DNA of 64,000 nucleotides, taken from Limnobacter sp. CACIAM 66H1 (GTDB lineage Bacteria; Pseudomonadota; Gammaproteobacteria; Burkholderiales; Burkholderiaceae_B). The notes beneath the pieces are model-generated. The model did no database searches. It saw only the letters and a program-made list of their open reading frames with translations, and was not told the DNA's origin. The stretch is from NCBI RefSeq assembly GCF_001601825.1, contig NZ_LUJK01000005.1:34075-98074 (forward strand). The letters are read 5' to 3'. The position numbers and the translations under genes are program-made. Shown here piece by piece: positions 20,830-30,255 of this stretch; the stretch's first letter is position 1; each line of letters opens with the position of its first letter.

Positions 20830-21693
20830 TTAAAGATACTGCAGTACCAAACCCGCAAACAGCGCGGCGCCCAACCAGTTGTTGTGAAGAAAAGCTTTGA
20901 AGCACAGCGCACGGTCGCGATTACGGATCAGCATGAAGTGATAGGCCGCAATACCCACGGCACATACCCAGCCCAGCCAAAAAGCTGGGCCAAAGGCCAG
21001 TGAACTGGCCACCCAGGCCCACATTAAAAGGCTGGCTGCGTAGCACAACACAATGCCCAGTACATCATACCGGCCCAAGGTAATTGCTGCGGTTTTAATA
21101 TTGAGTTTCAAATCATCGGGCTTGTCGACCAAGGCGTATTCCGTGTCGTAAGCCACCGTCCAAAATACATTGGCTACAAACACAAGCCAGGCGTGCAGGG
21201 GCACACTGCCCTGCACCGCCACAAAAGCCATTGGAATCGAAAAACCAAAAGCAATGCCAAGGTAGGCCTGTGGCATGGGAAAAAAGCGTTTGGTAAACGG
21301 GTAGCTGCCCGCCAGAAAGGCAGCAGGAATACTCATCAAAATGACAGACCAACCGAGAGGTAAAGTGATCAGCAAAGCCAAAACAGCCAAGCCAGCGGCC
21401 AGCAACAGGGCCTCTTTTTCACCAATCCGGCCACTGGTCAAAGGCCTGTTGCGGGTTCGCTCCACATGCAAATCAATGTCACGATCGGCATAATCGTTAA
21501 TGGCGCAACCCGCCGACCGCATTAACACCACGCCAGCGATAAATATCAGCATCACATGCCAAGGTGGCATACCTTCGGCCGCCATCCACAAGCCCCACAA
21601 CGTAGGCCACATCAACAGCAAAATCCCGATGGGCTTATCCAAACGCAGAAGCAGGTAATAGTCTCGCAGGCGCGCCTTACTCAGAACTTCCAT
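20830..21693 (-). CDS. ubiA: 4-hydroxybenzoate octaprenyltransferase
   Basis: This 287-residue integral membrane prenyltransferase attaches the isoprenoid tail to 4-hydroxybenzoate in ubiquinone synthesis. The two Asp-rich sites are NDYADRD (66-72) and DTEYALVDKPDD (near 192-203), which bind the magnesium-diphosphate. About nine hydrophobic segments are evident. It lies 3 bp downstream of oxyR and is probably co-transcribed with it. ubiG, another ubiquinone gene, is at 47571. Confidence 0.96.
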   Translation of the reverse strand: MEVLSKARLRDYYLLLRLDKPIGILLLMWPTLWGLWMAAEGMPPWHVMLIFIAGVVLMRSAGCAINDYADRDIDLHVERTRNRPLTSGRIGEKEALLLAAGLAVLALLITLPLGWSVILMSIPAAFLAGSYPFTKRFFPMPQAYLGIAFGFSIPMAFVAVQGSVPLHAWLVFVANVFWTVAYDTEYALVDKPDDLKLNIKTAAITLGRYDVLGIVLCYAASLLMWAWVASSLAFGPAFWLGWVCAVGIAAYHFMLIRNRDRALCFKAFLHNNWLGAALFAGLVLQYL

Positions 21694-21696
21694 CGA

Positions 21697-22641
21697 TTAA
21701 CGCACCATTTGGGGGGCATCCAGAAACTCCACACCGTTTAGGTCGCATTCCATGATTGCATCGCGCAAAGCATCCAAGGCCTCACGTCGCCCAAAGCTCT
21801 TGCGCCACACCAGTGCAACCGTGCGTCGTGTGTCGTCGTCGGCCAGCGGAATGTAAGTCAATAAACTTTCCTTTGGAACCGGATTTGGCACTGAACTTGA
21901 AGGCAATACAGTGATCCCGACACCTGAAGCAACCATGTGGCGAATCGTTTCCAGCGAACTACCCTCGAAGGTACGTTGAATACCTTCCGAGGATTGAGAG
22001 AATCGGGACAATTCCGGACACACACCCAAGACCTGGTCCCTGAAACAGTGGCCAGTGCCAAGCAGAAGCATATTCTCGCTGCGAAGGTCATCGGACTTGA
22101 TTGCTTTTTCATTGGCCCAACGGTGAGACTTTGGCAAAGCCACCATGAAGGGCTCATCGTACAAAGGCTGAATCACAAAACCCGATTCATTAATCGGCAG
22201 CGCCAAAACCGCCACATCAATCTCACCCTGTTTCAATAATTCGAGCAGGCGCACTGTGAAATTTTCCTGCAACACAAGTGGCATGGATGGAACACGCTCG
22301 ATCATGCTGGAGACCAGGCCTGGCAATAAATAAGGGCCAATGGTATAAATCACACCAACACGCAGCGGACCTGCCAACGGATCCATACCTTGCTGGGCAA
22401 TACTTTTGATGGCAGATGCTTCCTCAAGCACCCGCTGCGCCTGGACCACAATGCGCTCACCCACTGGTGTCAACGACACCTCGTTGGAACCTCTTTCAAA
22501 CAGAGACACGCTTAGTTCTTCTTCAAGCTTCTTGATGGCTACGGACAAGGTTGGCTGACTAACAAAACAGGCGTCAGCGGCGCGGCCAAAATGCTTTTCA
22601 CGAGCCAGAGCAACTATGTACTTGAGTTCAGTAAGGGTCAT
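21697..22641 (-). CDS. oxyR: hydrogen-peroxide-sensing LysR-type regulator OxyR
   Basis: This 314-residue regulator has an N-terminal winged helix-turn-helix (MTLTELKYIVALAREKHFGRAAD) and a C-terminal sensor domain. The redox pair falls at Cys199 and Cys208 in GHCFRDQVLGVC, the same numbering as in E. coli OxyR, so disulfide activation by peroxide is expected. It is probably transcribed with ubiA. A promoter-like sequence lies just upstream (22674-22702). No peroxidase or catalase gene is directly adjacent. Confidence 0.96.
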   Translation of the reverse strand: MTLTELKYIVALAREKHFGRAADACFVSQPTLSVAIKKLEEELSVSLFERGSNEVSLTPVGERIVVQAQRVLEEASAIKSIAQQGMDPLAGPLRVGVIYTIGPYLLPGLVSSMIERVPSMPLVLQENFTVRLLELLKQGEIDVAVLALPINESGFVIQPLYDEPFMVALPKSHRWANEKAIKSDDLRSENMLLLGTGHCFRDQVLGVCPELSRFSQSSEGIQRTFEGSSLETIRHMVASGVGITVLPSSSVPNPVPKESLLTYIPLADDDTRRTVALVWRKSFGRREALDALRDAIMECDLNGVEFLDAPQMVR

Positions 22642-22673
22642 TTAATTTTGCTATCAAAACTGCGAATGTAATT

Positions 22674-22702
22674 ATTATTGCAAACACGGCCCTATCAAGC
22701 AA
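22674..22702 (-). promoter_or_regulatory. candidate sigma-70 promoter for oxyR-ubiA
   Basis: On the minus strand TTGCTT (22702-22697) is followed after 17 bp by AATAAT (22679-22674), about 33 bp before the oxyR ATG. Both hexamers are near consensus. Confidence 0.42.
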
Positions 22703-22722
22703 CAGATCTTTTGTTACAAACC

Positions 22723-24708
22723 CTATAGCCGCATTGGCAAAATCACCATTTGCTGACCAGCGTTGTGCAAACGGCGTTGAAGTTCCAGCGCGGCCTGATT
22801 GTGCAACAAGCGGGTCAGAATATTTTCATTTTCAAAGACTAATTTGCTGGTGAAGAAAATTGCATTGGGGTGATTTTCAGCGACCACTTTTGCCAGGTTG
22901 GTCAACTCTTCAACTGCGTCCGTTCCGAAAGACAGATAGCTTTTTGCACGCAAGCCGTGACTGCGGCAAAAATTGACAAAGTAATTCAAAGAAACAGAAG
23001 CGTCCACCCGCATGGCTTCCAGTGCCTCTCTTCCGCCGTAAGCCTTGGAATCCACTGTGCGAGCGTTCATGAACACAAAATTTTGAAAGTGATTGGGAAA
23101 CATGCGCTGCACCCATAGCAAGGCATGTAAACCTCCACCGCGACTGTTGCCCACAATGAATACCGCCGTGTTGCCCTCGGGAATCAACTCAGGTGGCGAG
23201 TGCGCAGAGCCATATTGCGCCATGGCGAACACCTCATCAATCTTCGCAATTTTTTCCTTGGTTTCCCTGTAATGGTTGCGTACCCCCAAACACACCAACA
23301 CCACCACCGTGGTAATCAGCATGGTGATCCAGCCACCTTGAAAAAACTGCGTAATGATGGTGCCCAACAAAATGGATGCTGAGACAGCAAAACCAAGTGA
23401 CGCGGACAGAAACCCTTTGACGAAGCGTTTTTCGTGTCGGTTCTTTAGCCAGTAAACACAAAGTCCCAACATGGACAGGCTAAATACAATGAACACATTG
23501 ATGGAGAACAGAACCACCAACAAATCGACATTCGCATCGCTCAGGTAAATGGCCAACAAAGCCAAGCCACCCATCAGCATGATGCCGTTTTTGGTCACAA
23601 AGCGATTGGACAAATAACGAAACTGGTGAGGCAACCATGAATCAATTGCCATGGTCGACAACACCCGCGGCCCCACCGCAAATGCCACATGGGCGGCCAG
23701 CAACAGCACTGCCGTCTCCAGTCCCAGCATCACCAGCAAACCCAGAATAACGTAGGGCCAGTCCCAGCCAAGATCAGTGAACACCCTTTCAAACAACACA
23801 CCATTCAAGGCCATGGTAGGTTCAAGGTTCACGTCCCAGAGCAAATACAAGGCGGCCAAACTGGCAGCGGCGAAGGCCAGCGCACAGGCAACATAGGCCA
23901 ACATCTTCCGACGGTTTTCACTACTCTGCCGGTAGCGGCTTAATTGCACCGTATCGGATGCGGCTTCAATACCAGTGTATGTGCCTCCACCCAGAAAAAA
24001 CCCCCGCGCAAAAATTGCCAAAACCGGCAACCAACCCAAGGTACTTAAATCGGACTCGGTGGTTTCAATGCTGCGCTTGACTACCCCGCCAATGTCCTGA
24101 AAGTGATCAGAGAAACCCACGAGAATAAAAACCAGATGGGTTAACAGAAACGCCACAAACAAGTACTTAAAAGGCTTTAAGTTCAGGTGTCGACCCTGAA
24201 TGTGGAAATTCATCAAACCAAGCATCAAAGCCATGGAGACCCACACCCGGTATTCATAAAAGTACGGTGGCAAGAAACTGAACATCAAGTGGGTGGACGC
24301 ACTAATGCCCAAAGCTACCATCAGCACATAGTCAACCAACAAGGCGGCACCCGCGATTAGACCAACCTTGGGGCCCAGCAAATTCGTGGCCATGGCGTAG
24401 CCACCACCACCTTTCGGGAAAAGCTCGGTGACACGGAAATAGGTGAGAGAAACCAGGAGAATGGACAGGGCTGTCAACAAGCCCAAAAACAAGAGCAAAT
24501 GGCGCGATTCGCCCAGTGCCTTGAATGATTCTTCAGGACCGAAAGCCACTGACGCCAAACCACACGCCCCTACAGCAACCCAGGCGTATTTCTCCGAGAA
24601 GATATCGTCACGCTCATCGGCCTCAAGGGCAGTTGATGTCGACCGGGGCAAGGCAGATTGTTGGCCAGGCGAAGTGTTGGGCTTGCCTGACTTTTGGGTT
24701 TGACTCAT
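22723..24708 (-). CDS. APC-superfamily permease with cytoplasmic C-terminal domain
   Basis: This 661-residue protein has an N-terminal polar stretch of about 45 residues, then roughly twelve membrane helices with the APC helix-1 motif (VAVGACGLASVAFGPEES) and GGGGYAMATNLLGP after helix 2, and from about residue 479 a soluble tail of some 180 residues. The tail contains VFIVGNSRGGGLHALLWV and ends ILPMRL; it may be an alpha/beta regulatory domain, but I do not recognise the family. The start at MSQTQKSGK is preferred because upstream residues look non-coding. Substrate unknown; amino acids or potassium are possibilities. Confidence 0.8.
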   Translation of the reverse strand: MSQTQKSGKPNTSPGQQSALPRSTSTALEADERDDIFSEKYAWVAVGACGLASVAFGPEESFKALGESRHLLLFLGLLTALSILLVSLTYFRVTELFPKGGGGYAMATNLLGPKVGLIAGAALLVDYVLMVALGISASTHLMFSFLPPYFYEYRVWVSMALMLGLMNFHIQGRHLNLKPFKYLFVAFLLTHLVFILVGFSDHFQDIGGVVKRSIETTESDLSTLGWLPVLAIFARGFFLGGGTYTGIEAASDTVQLSRYRQSSENRRKMLAYVACALAFAAASLAALYLLWDVNLEPTMALNGVLFERVFTDLGWDWPYVILGLLVMLGLETAVLLLAAHVAFAVGPRVLSTMAIDSWLPHQFRYLSNRFVTKNGIMLMGGLALLAIYLSDANVDLLVVLFSINVFIVFSLSMLGLCVYWLKNRHEKRFVKGFLSASLGFAVSASILLGTIITQFFQGGWITMLITTVVVLVCLGVRNHYRETKEKIAKIDEVFAMAQYGSAHSPPELIPEGNTAVFIVGNSRGGGLHALLWVQRMFPNHFQNFVFMNARTVDSKAYGGREALEAMRVDASVSLNYFVNFCRSHGLRAKSYLSFGTDAVEELTNLAKVVAENHPNAIFFTSKLVFENENILTRLLHNQAALELQRRLHNAGQQMVILPMRL

Positions 24709-24841
24709 GCGTACATTGCAGCGCAACAAACAAGTCGAGTATGGTATACCGTCCCCATAGGCAACACAATGCACCTCTCGGCGTTATCATTGCAACTGAA
24801 CCAATTTAGATCCATTTACCCAAACATTAACTGCACTCAAA

Positions 24842-25225
24842 ATGACCCAAGCCACCGTCGTTTCCACATCCAAAGCCCCCGCCGCAATCGGCCCGTACAG
24901 CCAAGCCATTAAACTCGGCAACCTGGTATTCACATCGGGACAAATTGGGCTGAATCCCGCAACAGGCGACCTCATAGGGCACAGCACCGAAGAGCAGGCA
25001 CGCCAGGCCTTTAGCAATTTGAAAGCAGTTGCCGAAGAGGCCGGCGGCAGTCTGGCCAATGTCGTGAAATTCACTTTGTTTTTGACGGATCTGAGTGAAT
25101 TCGCCCAAGTCAACGCGATCATGCAGGAATATGTGTCTGCCCCTTACCCGGCCCGGTCGACGGTGGGTGTCGCCAGTTTGCCCAAGGGCGCACGCTTCGA
25201 AGTTGAAGCCATTTTGGCCCTGTAA
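24842..25225 (+). CDS. ridA: RidA-family enamine/imine deaminase
   Basis: This 127-residue trimeric protein hydrolyses reactive 2-aminoacrylate-type intermediates made by PLP enzymes. GPYSQAIK near the N-terminus and PARSTVGVASLPKGA with the essential Arg105 mark the active RidA subgroup. It is followed after 21 bp by recG, and its stop codon is in the same frame as recG. Confidence 0.95.
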   Translation: MTQATVVSTSKAPAAIGPYSQAIKLGNLVFTSGQIGLNPATGDLIGHSTEEQARQAFSNLKAVAEEAGGSLANVVKFTLFLTDLSEFAQVNAIMQEYVSAPYPARSTVGVASLPKGARFEVEAILAL

Positions 25226-25246
25226 CAGCGCGCTACTGCCAAACAC

Positions 25247-27358
25247 TTGACCGCAGCAGACCCCAATCACAGACAAGGCTTTAAAGAGCTGCTGCCGCTG
25301 CCCCTGTCTATTGCAGACGCAGTAGGTGGCTTGCTCACCGCACCTCACTGGATGGGATTGGCCCTTCACCTGCCACTGCGCTTTGAAGACAGGGCCTCGA
25401 TCACAGCAATGGACTCGCTTGAGGTGGGCAAAAAAGTGAACTTGCTGGCCACCGTGGTTGGTAGTGAAGTGCAATATCACCCCCGCAAGCAACTGCGTGT
25501 TTGGGTCGAAGATGGCGACACCACTTTGCTATTGCGCTGGCTTCATTTTTACCCCGGACTACAGCAAAAACTCAGTGAGGGCACCCGAATCCAGATTAGC
25601 GGTCAAATCCGGCAAGGTTATGGTACTTTCGAGATGGTTCACCCCACTGTCAAAATTGCCCCGCCTGGCACCCTGGATGAAACCGCCAACCAAACAGCGC
25701 CAGCGACAAACTCGAATGCCGTACTTGAGCCTGTTTATCCCAGCACCGGGCAATTGAAACAAAGCGACTGGCACCGCTGGATGAAAAAACTGCCACCAGA
25801 ATGCTTCATTGACACCCTGCCTGCCAATCTATGTAAAAAATACAAGCTTCTACCCTGGTCTACAACCTTGCAAACTCTTCATGGCCAGGCAAATCCTCGA
25901 GAACTCTATGATTTGAATTTGCGTACGCATCCTGCATGGACTCGTGTGAAAGTAGATGAACTACTGGCTCAACAACTGTTACTTCGTGAATACCGACAAC
26001 AGCGCACCCAGGAAAAGGCAAGTCCGCTAAAAGCCTTGAAAACCTCAAAAACCAGCTTGGTCCGGCAGTTCTTGGCCCAACTGCCCTTCAAGCTGACAGG
26101 GGCTCAGGAACGAGCCTGCCAGGAAATTTTCGAAGACCTCGCACGCCCCTATCCCATGCAACGATTGCTTCAAGGGGACGTCGGAAGCGGCAAAACACTG
26201 GTGGCAGCCTTGTCCTGCCTGAGAGCCATCGAGAACGGAAAACAGGCTGCGATTCTGGCCCCTACCGAAGTGTTGGCAGCACAGCATCACCACAAGCTAA
26301 CTCCATTGTTCGAAGCTGTGGGCGTGCGTTGCGCGAAACTCCAGGGGGCCATGAAGAAGAGCGAAAAAGAGCGCACGCTGAAATTGCTGGCCGCTGGCGA
26401 AATTGATGTCATCATTGGTACACATGCCCTGGTTCAAGAACATGTCGAGTTCCATGCGCTGGCACTGGTTGTAGTCGATGAACAGCACCGCTTTGGCGTG
26501 GCTCAACGTCTGTCGCTCATTGCCAAGGCAAACGATGGACACCTGGCTCATCAGCTCATGATGAGCGCAACGCCCATCCCACGCACTTTGGCCCAAACCT
26601 ATTTATCAGACCTTGCTGTATCCAACCTGGATGAAAAACCACCTGGTAGAAAACCCATCGTGACCAAACTGCTTTCCCAGAAAAAACGAAGTCAGCTTGT
26701 TTCTGCGATTGAAGGTGAAATTAACAAAGGACAGCAGGTGTACTGGGTATGCCCGCTCATTGAAGAAAGCGAGACACTCGATCTCCAAGCGGCACAGGCC
26801 ACCTACACCGACCTGTGCGAACAACTGCCCACAAGACGTATTGGTCTGCTTCATGGCAAACAGGACAACAAATTGAAGCAAACCACCATGGCTGCATTTG
26901 CGGCAGGTGAACTCGACTTACTCGTATCCACTACAGTGATTGAAGTCGGGGTAGATGTTGGCAATGCCAGTTTGATGGTCATTGATCAGGCTGAACGTTT
27001 TGGCCTGGCCCAACTTCACCAGCTGCGTGGCCGAGTGGGACGCGGCAGTGTGCAAAGTGTTTGCGTACTGCTGTACGGCGGTCCATTGTCAAATACATCC
27101 AAATTGCGCCTGAAAGCCATGCATGAAAGCGACGATGGATTTTTTCTGGCGGAAAAAGACCTTGAGATTCGAGGCCCAGGCGAGTTACTGGGCAAACGGC
27201 AATCGGGTTTGCCCATGATGCGTTATGCCGACCCATTGACCGACAAAGACTTGCTGGAGTTGGCCAGAACCCTGGCCCAACAAATGCCGCCAAACGCCGA
27301 CAATACGCGCCGACATATTCAACGATGGATTGAAGAGACGCCTTGGTGGTTAAGTTAG
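25247..27358 (+). CDS. recG: ATP-dependent DNA helicase RecG
   Basis: This 703-residue branch-migrating helicase reverses stalled forks. The N-terminal wedge (HLPLRFEDR...) is followed by an SF2 core with GDVGSGKT (about residues 310-317), DEQHRFG in place of a DEAD box, SATPIPRT and the C-terminal QLRGRVGRG. The in-frame ridA stop at 25223-25225 forces the start to be downstream, and the only reasonable codon before the wedge domain is the TTG at 25247, although no clear Shine-Dalgarno precedes it. Confidence 0.95.
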   Translation: MTAADPNHRQGFKELLPLPLSIADAVGGLLTAPHWMGLALHLPLRFEDRASITAMDSLEVGKKVNLLATVVGSEVQYHPRKQLRVWVEDGDTTLLLRWLHFYPGLQQKLSEGTRIQISGQIRQGYGTFEMVHPTVKIAPPGTLDETANQTAPATNSNAVLEPVYPSTGQLKQSDWHRWMKKLPPECFIDTLPANLCKKYKLLPWSTTLQTLHGQANPRELYDLNLRTHPAWTRVKVDELLAQQLLLREYRQQRTQEKASPLKALKTSKTSLVRQFLAQLPFKLTGAQERACQEIFEDLARPYPMQRLLQGDVGSGKTLVAALSCLRAIENGKQAAILAPTEVLAAQHHHKLTPLFEAVGVRCAKLQGAMKKSEKERTLKLLAAGEIDVIIGTHALVQEHVEFHALALVVVDEQHRFGVAQRLSLIAKANDGHLAHQLMMSATPIPRTLAQTYLSDLAVSNLDEKPPGRKPIVTKLLSQKKRSQLVSAIEGEINKGQQVYWVCPLIEESETLDLQAAQATYTDLCEQLPTRRIGLLHGKQDNKLKQTTMAAFAAGELDLLVSTTVIEVGVDVGNASLMVIDQAERFGLAQLHQLRGRVGRGSVQSVCVLLYGGPLSNTSKLRLKAMHESDDGFFLAEKDLEIRGPGELLGKRQSGLPMMRYADPLTDKDLLELARTLAQQMPPNADNTRRHIQRWIEETPWWLS

Positions 27359-27425
27359 ACAAGAATCCAACAAAGGCCTTGTGTCCGAATGGGACAGTGT
27401 GCCCATGGTGTGGGCCCACAAACAA

Positions 27426-27452
27426 AAAGCCAGTTCGCAGTGAACTGGCTTT
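27426..27452. terminator. bidirectional intrinsic terminator between recG and rplS
   Basis: AAAGCCAGTTC (27426-27436) pairs perfectly with GAACTGGCTTT (27442-27452) around a 5-nt loop, with A-rich and T-rich flanks on either side. It serves two convergent transcription units. Confidence 0.85.
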
Positions 27453-27524
27453 CTGATTGACCCGATGTGGTCGCCTGCTGGTTGAAGTAAACCCAAGTAA
27501 GCGACTTTGAACAGTTACAAACGC

Positions 27525-27905
27525 TTATTCAGCAGATTGTTTGTTCGCACGGTTGGGCAACTTTTCCTTAATACGTGCAGACTTGCCTGAACGATCGCGC
27601 AGGTAGTACAGCTTGGCACGACGAACATCACCACGACGCTTCACTTCGATCTTTTCAATCGAGGGTGAATAGAGCTGGAATGTACGCTCTACGCCTTCGC
27701 CAGAGGAAATCTTGCGAACGATAAAAGATGAATTCAGACCACGGTTACGACGGGCGATCACTACGCCTTCGTAAGCTTGCAGACGTGAACGGGTACCTTC
27801 GATAACGCGAACACTCACGATCACTGTATCGCCAGGGGCGAACTCGGGAATTTCTTTGCCCAAGCGAGCAATTTCTTCTTGCTCAAGTTGTTGAATCAAA
27901 TTCAT
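27525..27905 (-). CDS. rplS: 50S ribosomal protein L19
   Basis: This 126-residue protein sits at the 30S-50S interface. [31 protein letters not shown] and [25 protein letters not shown] are characteristic. The start at 27905 matches the family; an upstream in-frame codon would add 19 atypical residues. It is the last gene of the rpsP-rimM-trmD-rplS operon, with a longer C-terminal tail (NRANKQSAE) than the E. coli protein. Confidence 0.98.
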   Translation of the reverse strand: MNLIQQLEQEEIARLGKEIPEFAPGDTVIVSVRVIEGTRSRLQAYEGVVIARRNRGLNSSFIVRKISSGEGVERTFQLYSPSIEKIEVKRRGDVRRAKLYYLRDRSGKSARIKEKLPNRANKQSAE

Positions 27906-28024
27906 TGATAGCTCCAAGTCATCATTCACGGGCTTTTTTAGCTCAACTAATTGAGTTTGCACCGCCAGAGGATGAGAAAATTAAAAAGTGCTCGCCTGCC
28001 GACTGAATACAAGCAACCACCAAC

Positions 28025-28765
28025 CTAGACCTTCTTGCCAGCCTTGCCGGCCCGATCACTCGAATCCTGAACAAGGTTCTCCAGCAACTCCGGTCGAAAG
28101 CGTTTTGTATAAGCTTTTGCTTGCTCAAAACGCCAACTCTCTATTTTGGCATGATTTCCTGACAAAAGCACGTCCGGAACTACTTTATTTTCAAAAACTT
28201 CCGGACGGGTGTAGTGCGGGCAATCCAGCAGGCCTGCTTCAAATGAATCCTGAGTCGCTGACTGGGCATGATTCAGCACCTCTGGCAGCAAACGCACCCA
28301 CGCATCAACAAAACAGGCTACAGCAAGCTCGCCACCTGAAAGCACAAAATCTCCGAGACAGTAGGTTTGATCGACGTACTCATCGATAAAACGCTGATCA
28401 ACCCCTTCATAACGACCACAAAGCAGAATTGCGCCAACGCCTTGACCGCTCAACGCGCGGATGTTCTCCTGTTTGAGCAAAGGACCATGTGGCGTCAAAA
28501 AGACCAAAGGCGCATGGTCACCACGCACAGCTCGAATCGCATTGACACATCGCACCAAAGGCTCCGCCAGCATGACCATGCCCGGACCACCGCCGTAAGG
28601 CCTGTCGTCTACTGTACGATGGGGATCATCCGTAAAATCGCGGGGATTCCAGCAATTCAGTTCAAACAACTGCTTTTTCAAGGCCCTACCGACCACACCC
28701 AACTCAACCAAATTTGGGAATTGGTCCGGGAAAAGCGTGATCACATCGAAGCGAGGGGATGGCAT
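28025..28765 (-). CDS. trmD: tRNA (guanine-N1-)-methyltransferase TrmD
   Basis: This 246-residue SPOUT (knotted) methyltransferase makes m1G37, which prevents +1 frameshifting. FDVITLFPDQF, DDRPYGGGPGMVM, LCGRYEGVDQRFI and GDFVLSGGELA form the S-adenosylmethionine and tRNA sites. Its ATG overlaps the rimM stop as TAATG, which indicates translational coupling. Confidence 0.98.
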   Translation of the reverse strand: MPSPRFDVITLFPDQFPNLVELGVVGRALKKQLFELNCWNPRDFTDDPHRTVDDRPYGGGPGMVMLAEPLVRCVNAIRAVRGDHAPLVFLTPHGPLLKQENIRALSGQGVGAILLCGRYEGVDQRFIDEYVDQTYCLGDFVLSGGELAVACFVDAWVRLLPEVLNHAQSATQDSFEAGLLDCPHYTRPEVFENKVVPDVLLSGNHAKIESWRFEQAKAYTKRFRPELLENLVQDSSDRAGKAGKKV

Positions 28766-29331
28766 TAGTAATCTTCCTGCCAATCCACTTGAATTTGTTT
28801 GGTCTGCGTGTTTACGTTGATCACGTAAGCCGCTACGAATGGAATCAACATCTCCAGCTCGGCATCGCCCTTGACTGACAGAATAGGATGAGCCCCGTGG
28901 TCCACAACCTGATTGACTGTACCCAACACCCTACCTTCGAGGTTACTTACCTGGCATCCAACCAAATCGACCCAGTAATATTCACCTTCAGCGGGTGCGG
29001 GAAAACGTGCTCGAGATACATAAACCCGACGCCCCTTGAACTGGGCAGCCAGTTCGGGCTGCTCTATGCCCTCCAGGTGCGCAACAATCCGACTGGAATG
29101 CGACTTACTTTGCAACACCCGAAATGGCTCAAAGATGAGATCTTCAAGTTTCGGCTGCACTGCGCGGCGGGCAGCCCCCCCTTCAGAGACGGGCAAGCGT
29201 GAGACCCACCATTGTTTGCTTTTCAGCAAAACATCGGGCTCTTCAGATGAAGGCAATACATTGACCCAGCCCCTCAGGCCATAGGGTTCACCAATTCGCC
29301 CCAGTTCAACCAAATCGTCGGGTACATTCAT
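28765..29331 (-). CDS. rimM: ribosome maturation factor RimM
   Basis: This 188-residue 30S assembly factor has an N-terminal RimM barrel (VELGRIGEPYGLRGWVNVLP) and a C-terminal PRC barrel (YYWVDLVGCQVSNLEGRVLG ... IPFVAAYVINVN). The start at 29331 is chosen from homology. Acidic and Ser-rich residues around 25-70 form an insert slightly longer than in E. coli. A strong hairpin lies between it and rpsP. Confidence 0.96.
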   Translation of the reverse strand: MNVPDDLVELGRIGEPYGLRGWVNVLPSSEEPDVLLKSKQWWVSRLPVSEGGAARRAVQPKLEDLIFEPFRVLQSKSHSSRIVAHLEGIEQPELAAQFKGRRVYVSRARFPAPAEGEYYWVDLVGCQVSNLEGRVLGTVNQVVDHGAHPILSVKGDAELEMLIPFVAAYVINVNTQTKQIQVDWQEDY

Positions 29332-29359
29332 GCGCAGCGTCCACAATGCGAAACCATAC

Positions 29360-29400
29360 ATCCAAAAACAAAAGTCCGCGAACGTTATATCCACGGACTT
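29360..29400 (-). terminator. terminator-like hairpin between rpsP and rimM (possible attenuator)
   Basis: On the minus strand AAGTCCG (29400-29394) pairs with CGGACTT (29378-29372) over a 15-nt loop, followed at once by a T-rich run (TTGTTTTTGG). It lies inside the rpsP operon, so it would reduce but not abolish transcription of rimM-trmD-rplS relative to rpsP. Confidence 0.6.
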
Positions 29401-29467
29401 CGTAAAACAACCTGCCTCTAGCTTGTATTAGCCGGAGCTAACCGGTCCCTGTACAGAGAGAGGGGTA

Positions 29468-29722
29468 TCAGGCAGCTTGCTTGGCGTTGTACTCACCAAC
29501 CAGGCGCTCTACTGTAGACGAGCATTGCGCGCCAACGCTTTTCCAGTATGTCAGGCGATCCATGGCGATACGCAGGCCTTCAGAACCTTCTGGTGCTACA
29601 GGATTGTAGAAGCCGATGCGCTCGATGAAACGGCCATCGCGACGGTTGCGTGAATCAGCAGCCACCAGGCTATAAAATGGGCGCTTTTTAGAACCACCAC
29701 GTGCGAGTCGAATGACGACCAT
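29468..29722 (-). CDS. rpsP: 30S ribosomal protein S16
   Basis: This 84-residue protein begins [25 protein letters not shown], diagnostic for S16, with [14 protein letters not shown] following. The ATG at 29722 is fixed by homology. It is the first gene of the operon with rimM, trmD and rplS and has a near-consensus promoter about 100 bp upstream. Confidence 0.98.
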   Translation of the reverse strand: MVVIRLARGGSKKRPFYSLVAADSRNRRDGRFIERIGFYNPVAPEGSEGLRIAMDRLTYWKSVGAQCSSTVERLVGEYNAKQAA

Positions 29723-29819
29723 AATTTCCTCTATTAAATTGATGCCTGCAGCACAAACCTTGGCCACTGCAAACGAATGAATCATTGGGATTTCGACACA
29801 CGAAATCCGATAACCCGCT

Positions 29820-29848
29820 ATTATAGCTAGCGTAATTCAATCTAACAA
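29820..29848 (-). promoter_or_regulatory. sigma-70 promoter of the rpsP operon
   Basis: On the minus strand TTGTTA (29848-29843) and a perfect TATAAT (29825-29820) are separated by exactly 17 bp. Transcription would begin near 29813, giving a leader of about 90 nt before rpsP. The element lies only 16 bp from the start of the divergent gene at 29864. Confidence 0.65.
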
Positions 29849-29863
29849 GCAGTGTTTTAAAAA

Positions 29864-30217
29864 ATGAATGCATCACCCCAAGAACCGTTCAAATCAAAGC
29901 TTTTGTTTTGCTGGTTAGCCCTGCTCACTGGCGCCATTGGTGGCCACTGGATTTACGCTGGCAAAAAACGTTTCTGGTTTTACATGCTGACATTCCCGTT
30001 GTCCGCATTTGCCGGCTGGATAGATACCATGCGCTACGGCTTGATGAAAGACGAACAGTTCAATGCATTGCTGAACCCCGAATACCCCGCTGACATCCGA
30101 CAAACCACAGGTGCGGTGGTGGTCTCCATCGCCTTGTCGCTGGCTTTTGGCATGACCGCATTAATGGCCACCCTGGCCATGGTGTTTCAATGGTACTTCA
30201 GCGGCATAGTAAGCTGA
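29864..30217 (+). CDS. TM2-domain-like small membrane protein
   Basis: This 117-residue protein has about four hydrophobic segments. The LLFCWLALLTGAIGGHWIYAGKKRFWFYMLT region matches the TM2/NINE type module, in which two helices flank a short GxHxxY turn. The rest, including a C-terminal helix pair, is not informative. Function unknown. It is divergent from rpsP and its upstream region overlaps the rpsP promoter. Confidence 0.75.
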   Translation: MNASPQEPFKSKLLFCWLALLTGAIGGHWIYAGKKRFWFYMLTFPLSAFAGWIDTMRYGLMKDEQFNALLNPEYPADIRQTTGAVVVSIALSLAFGMTALMATLAMVFQWYFSGIVS

Positions 30218-30255
30218 ACAATAAGCCTGGCTGTTGCCACCTGCGCTGTTCAAGC

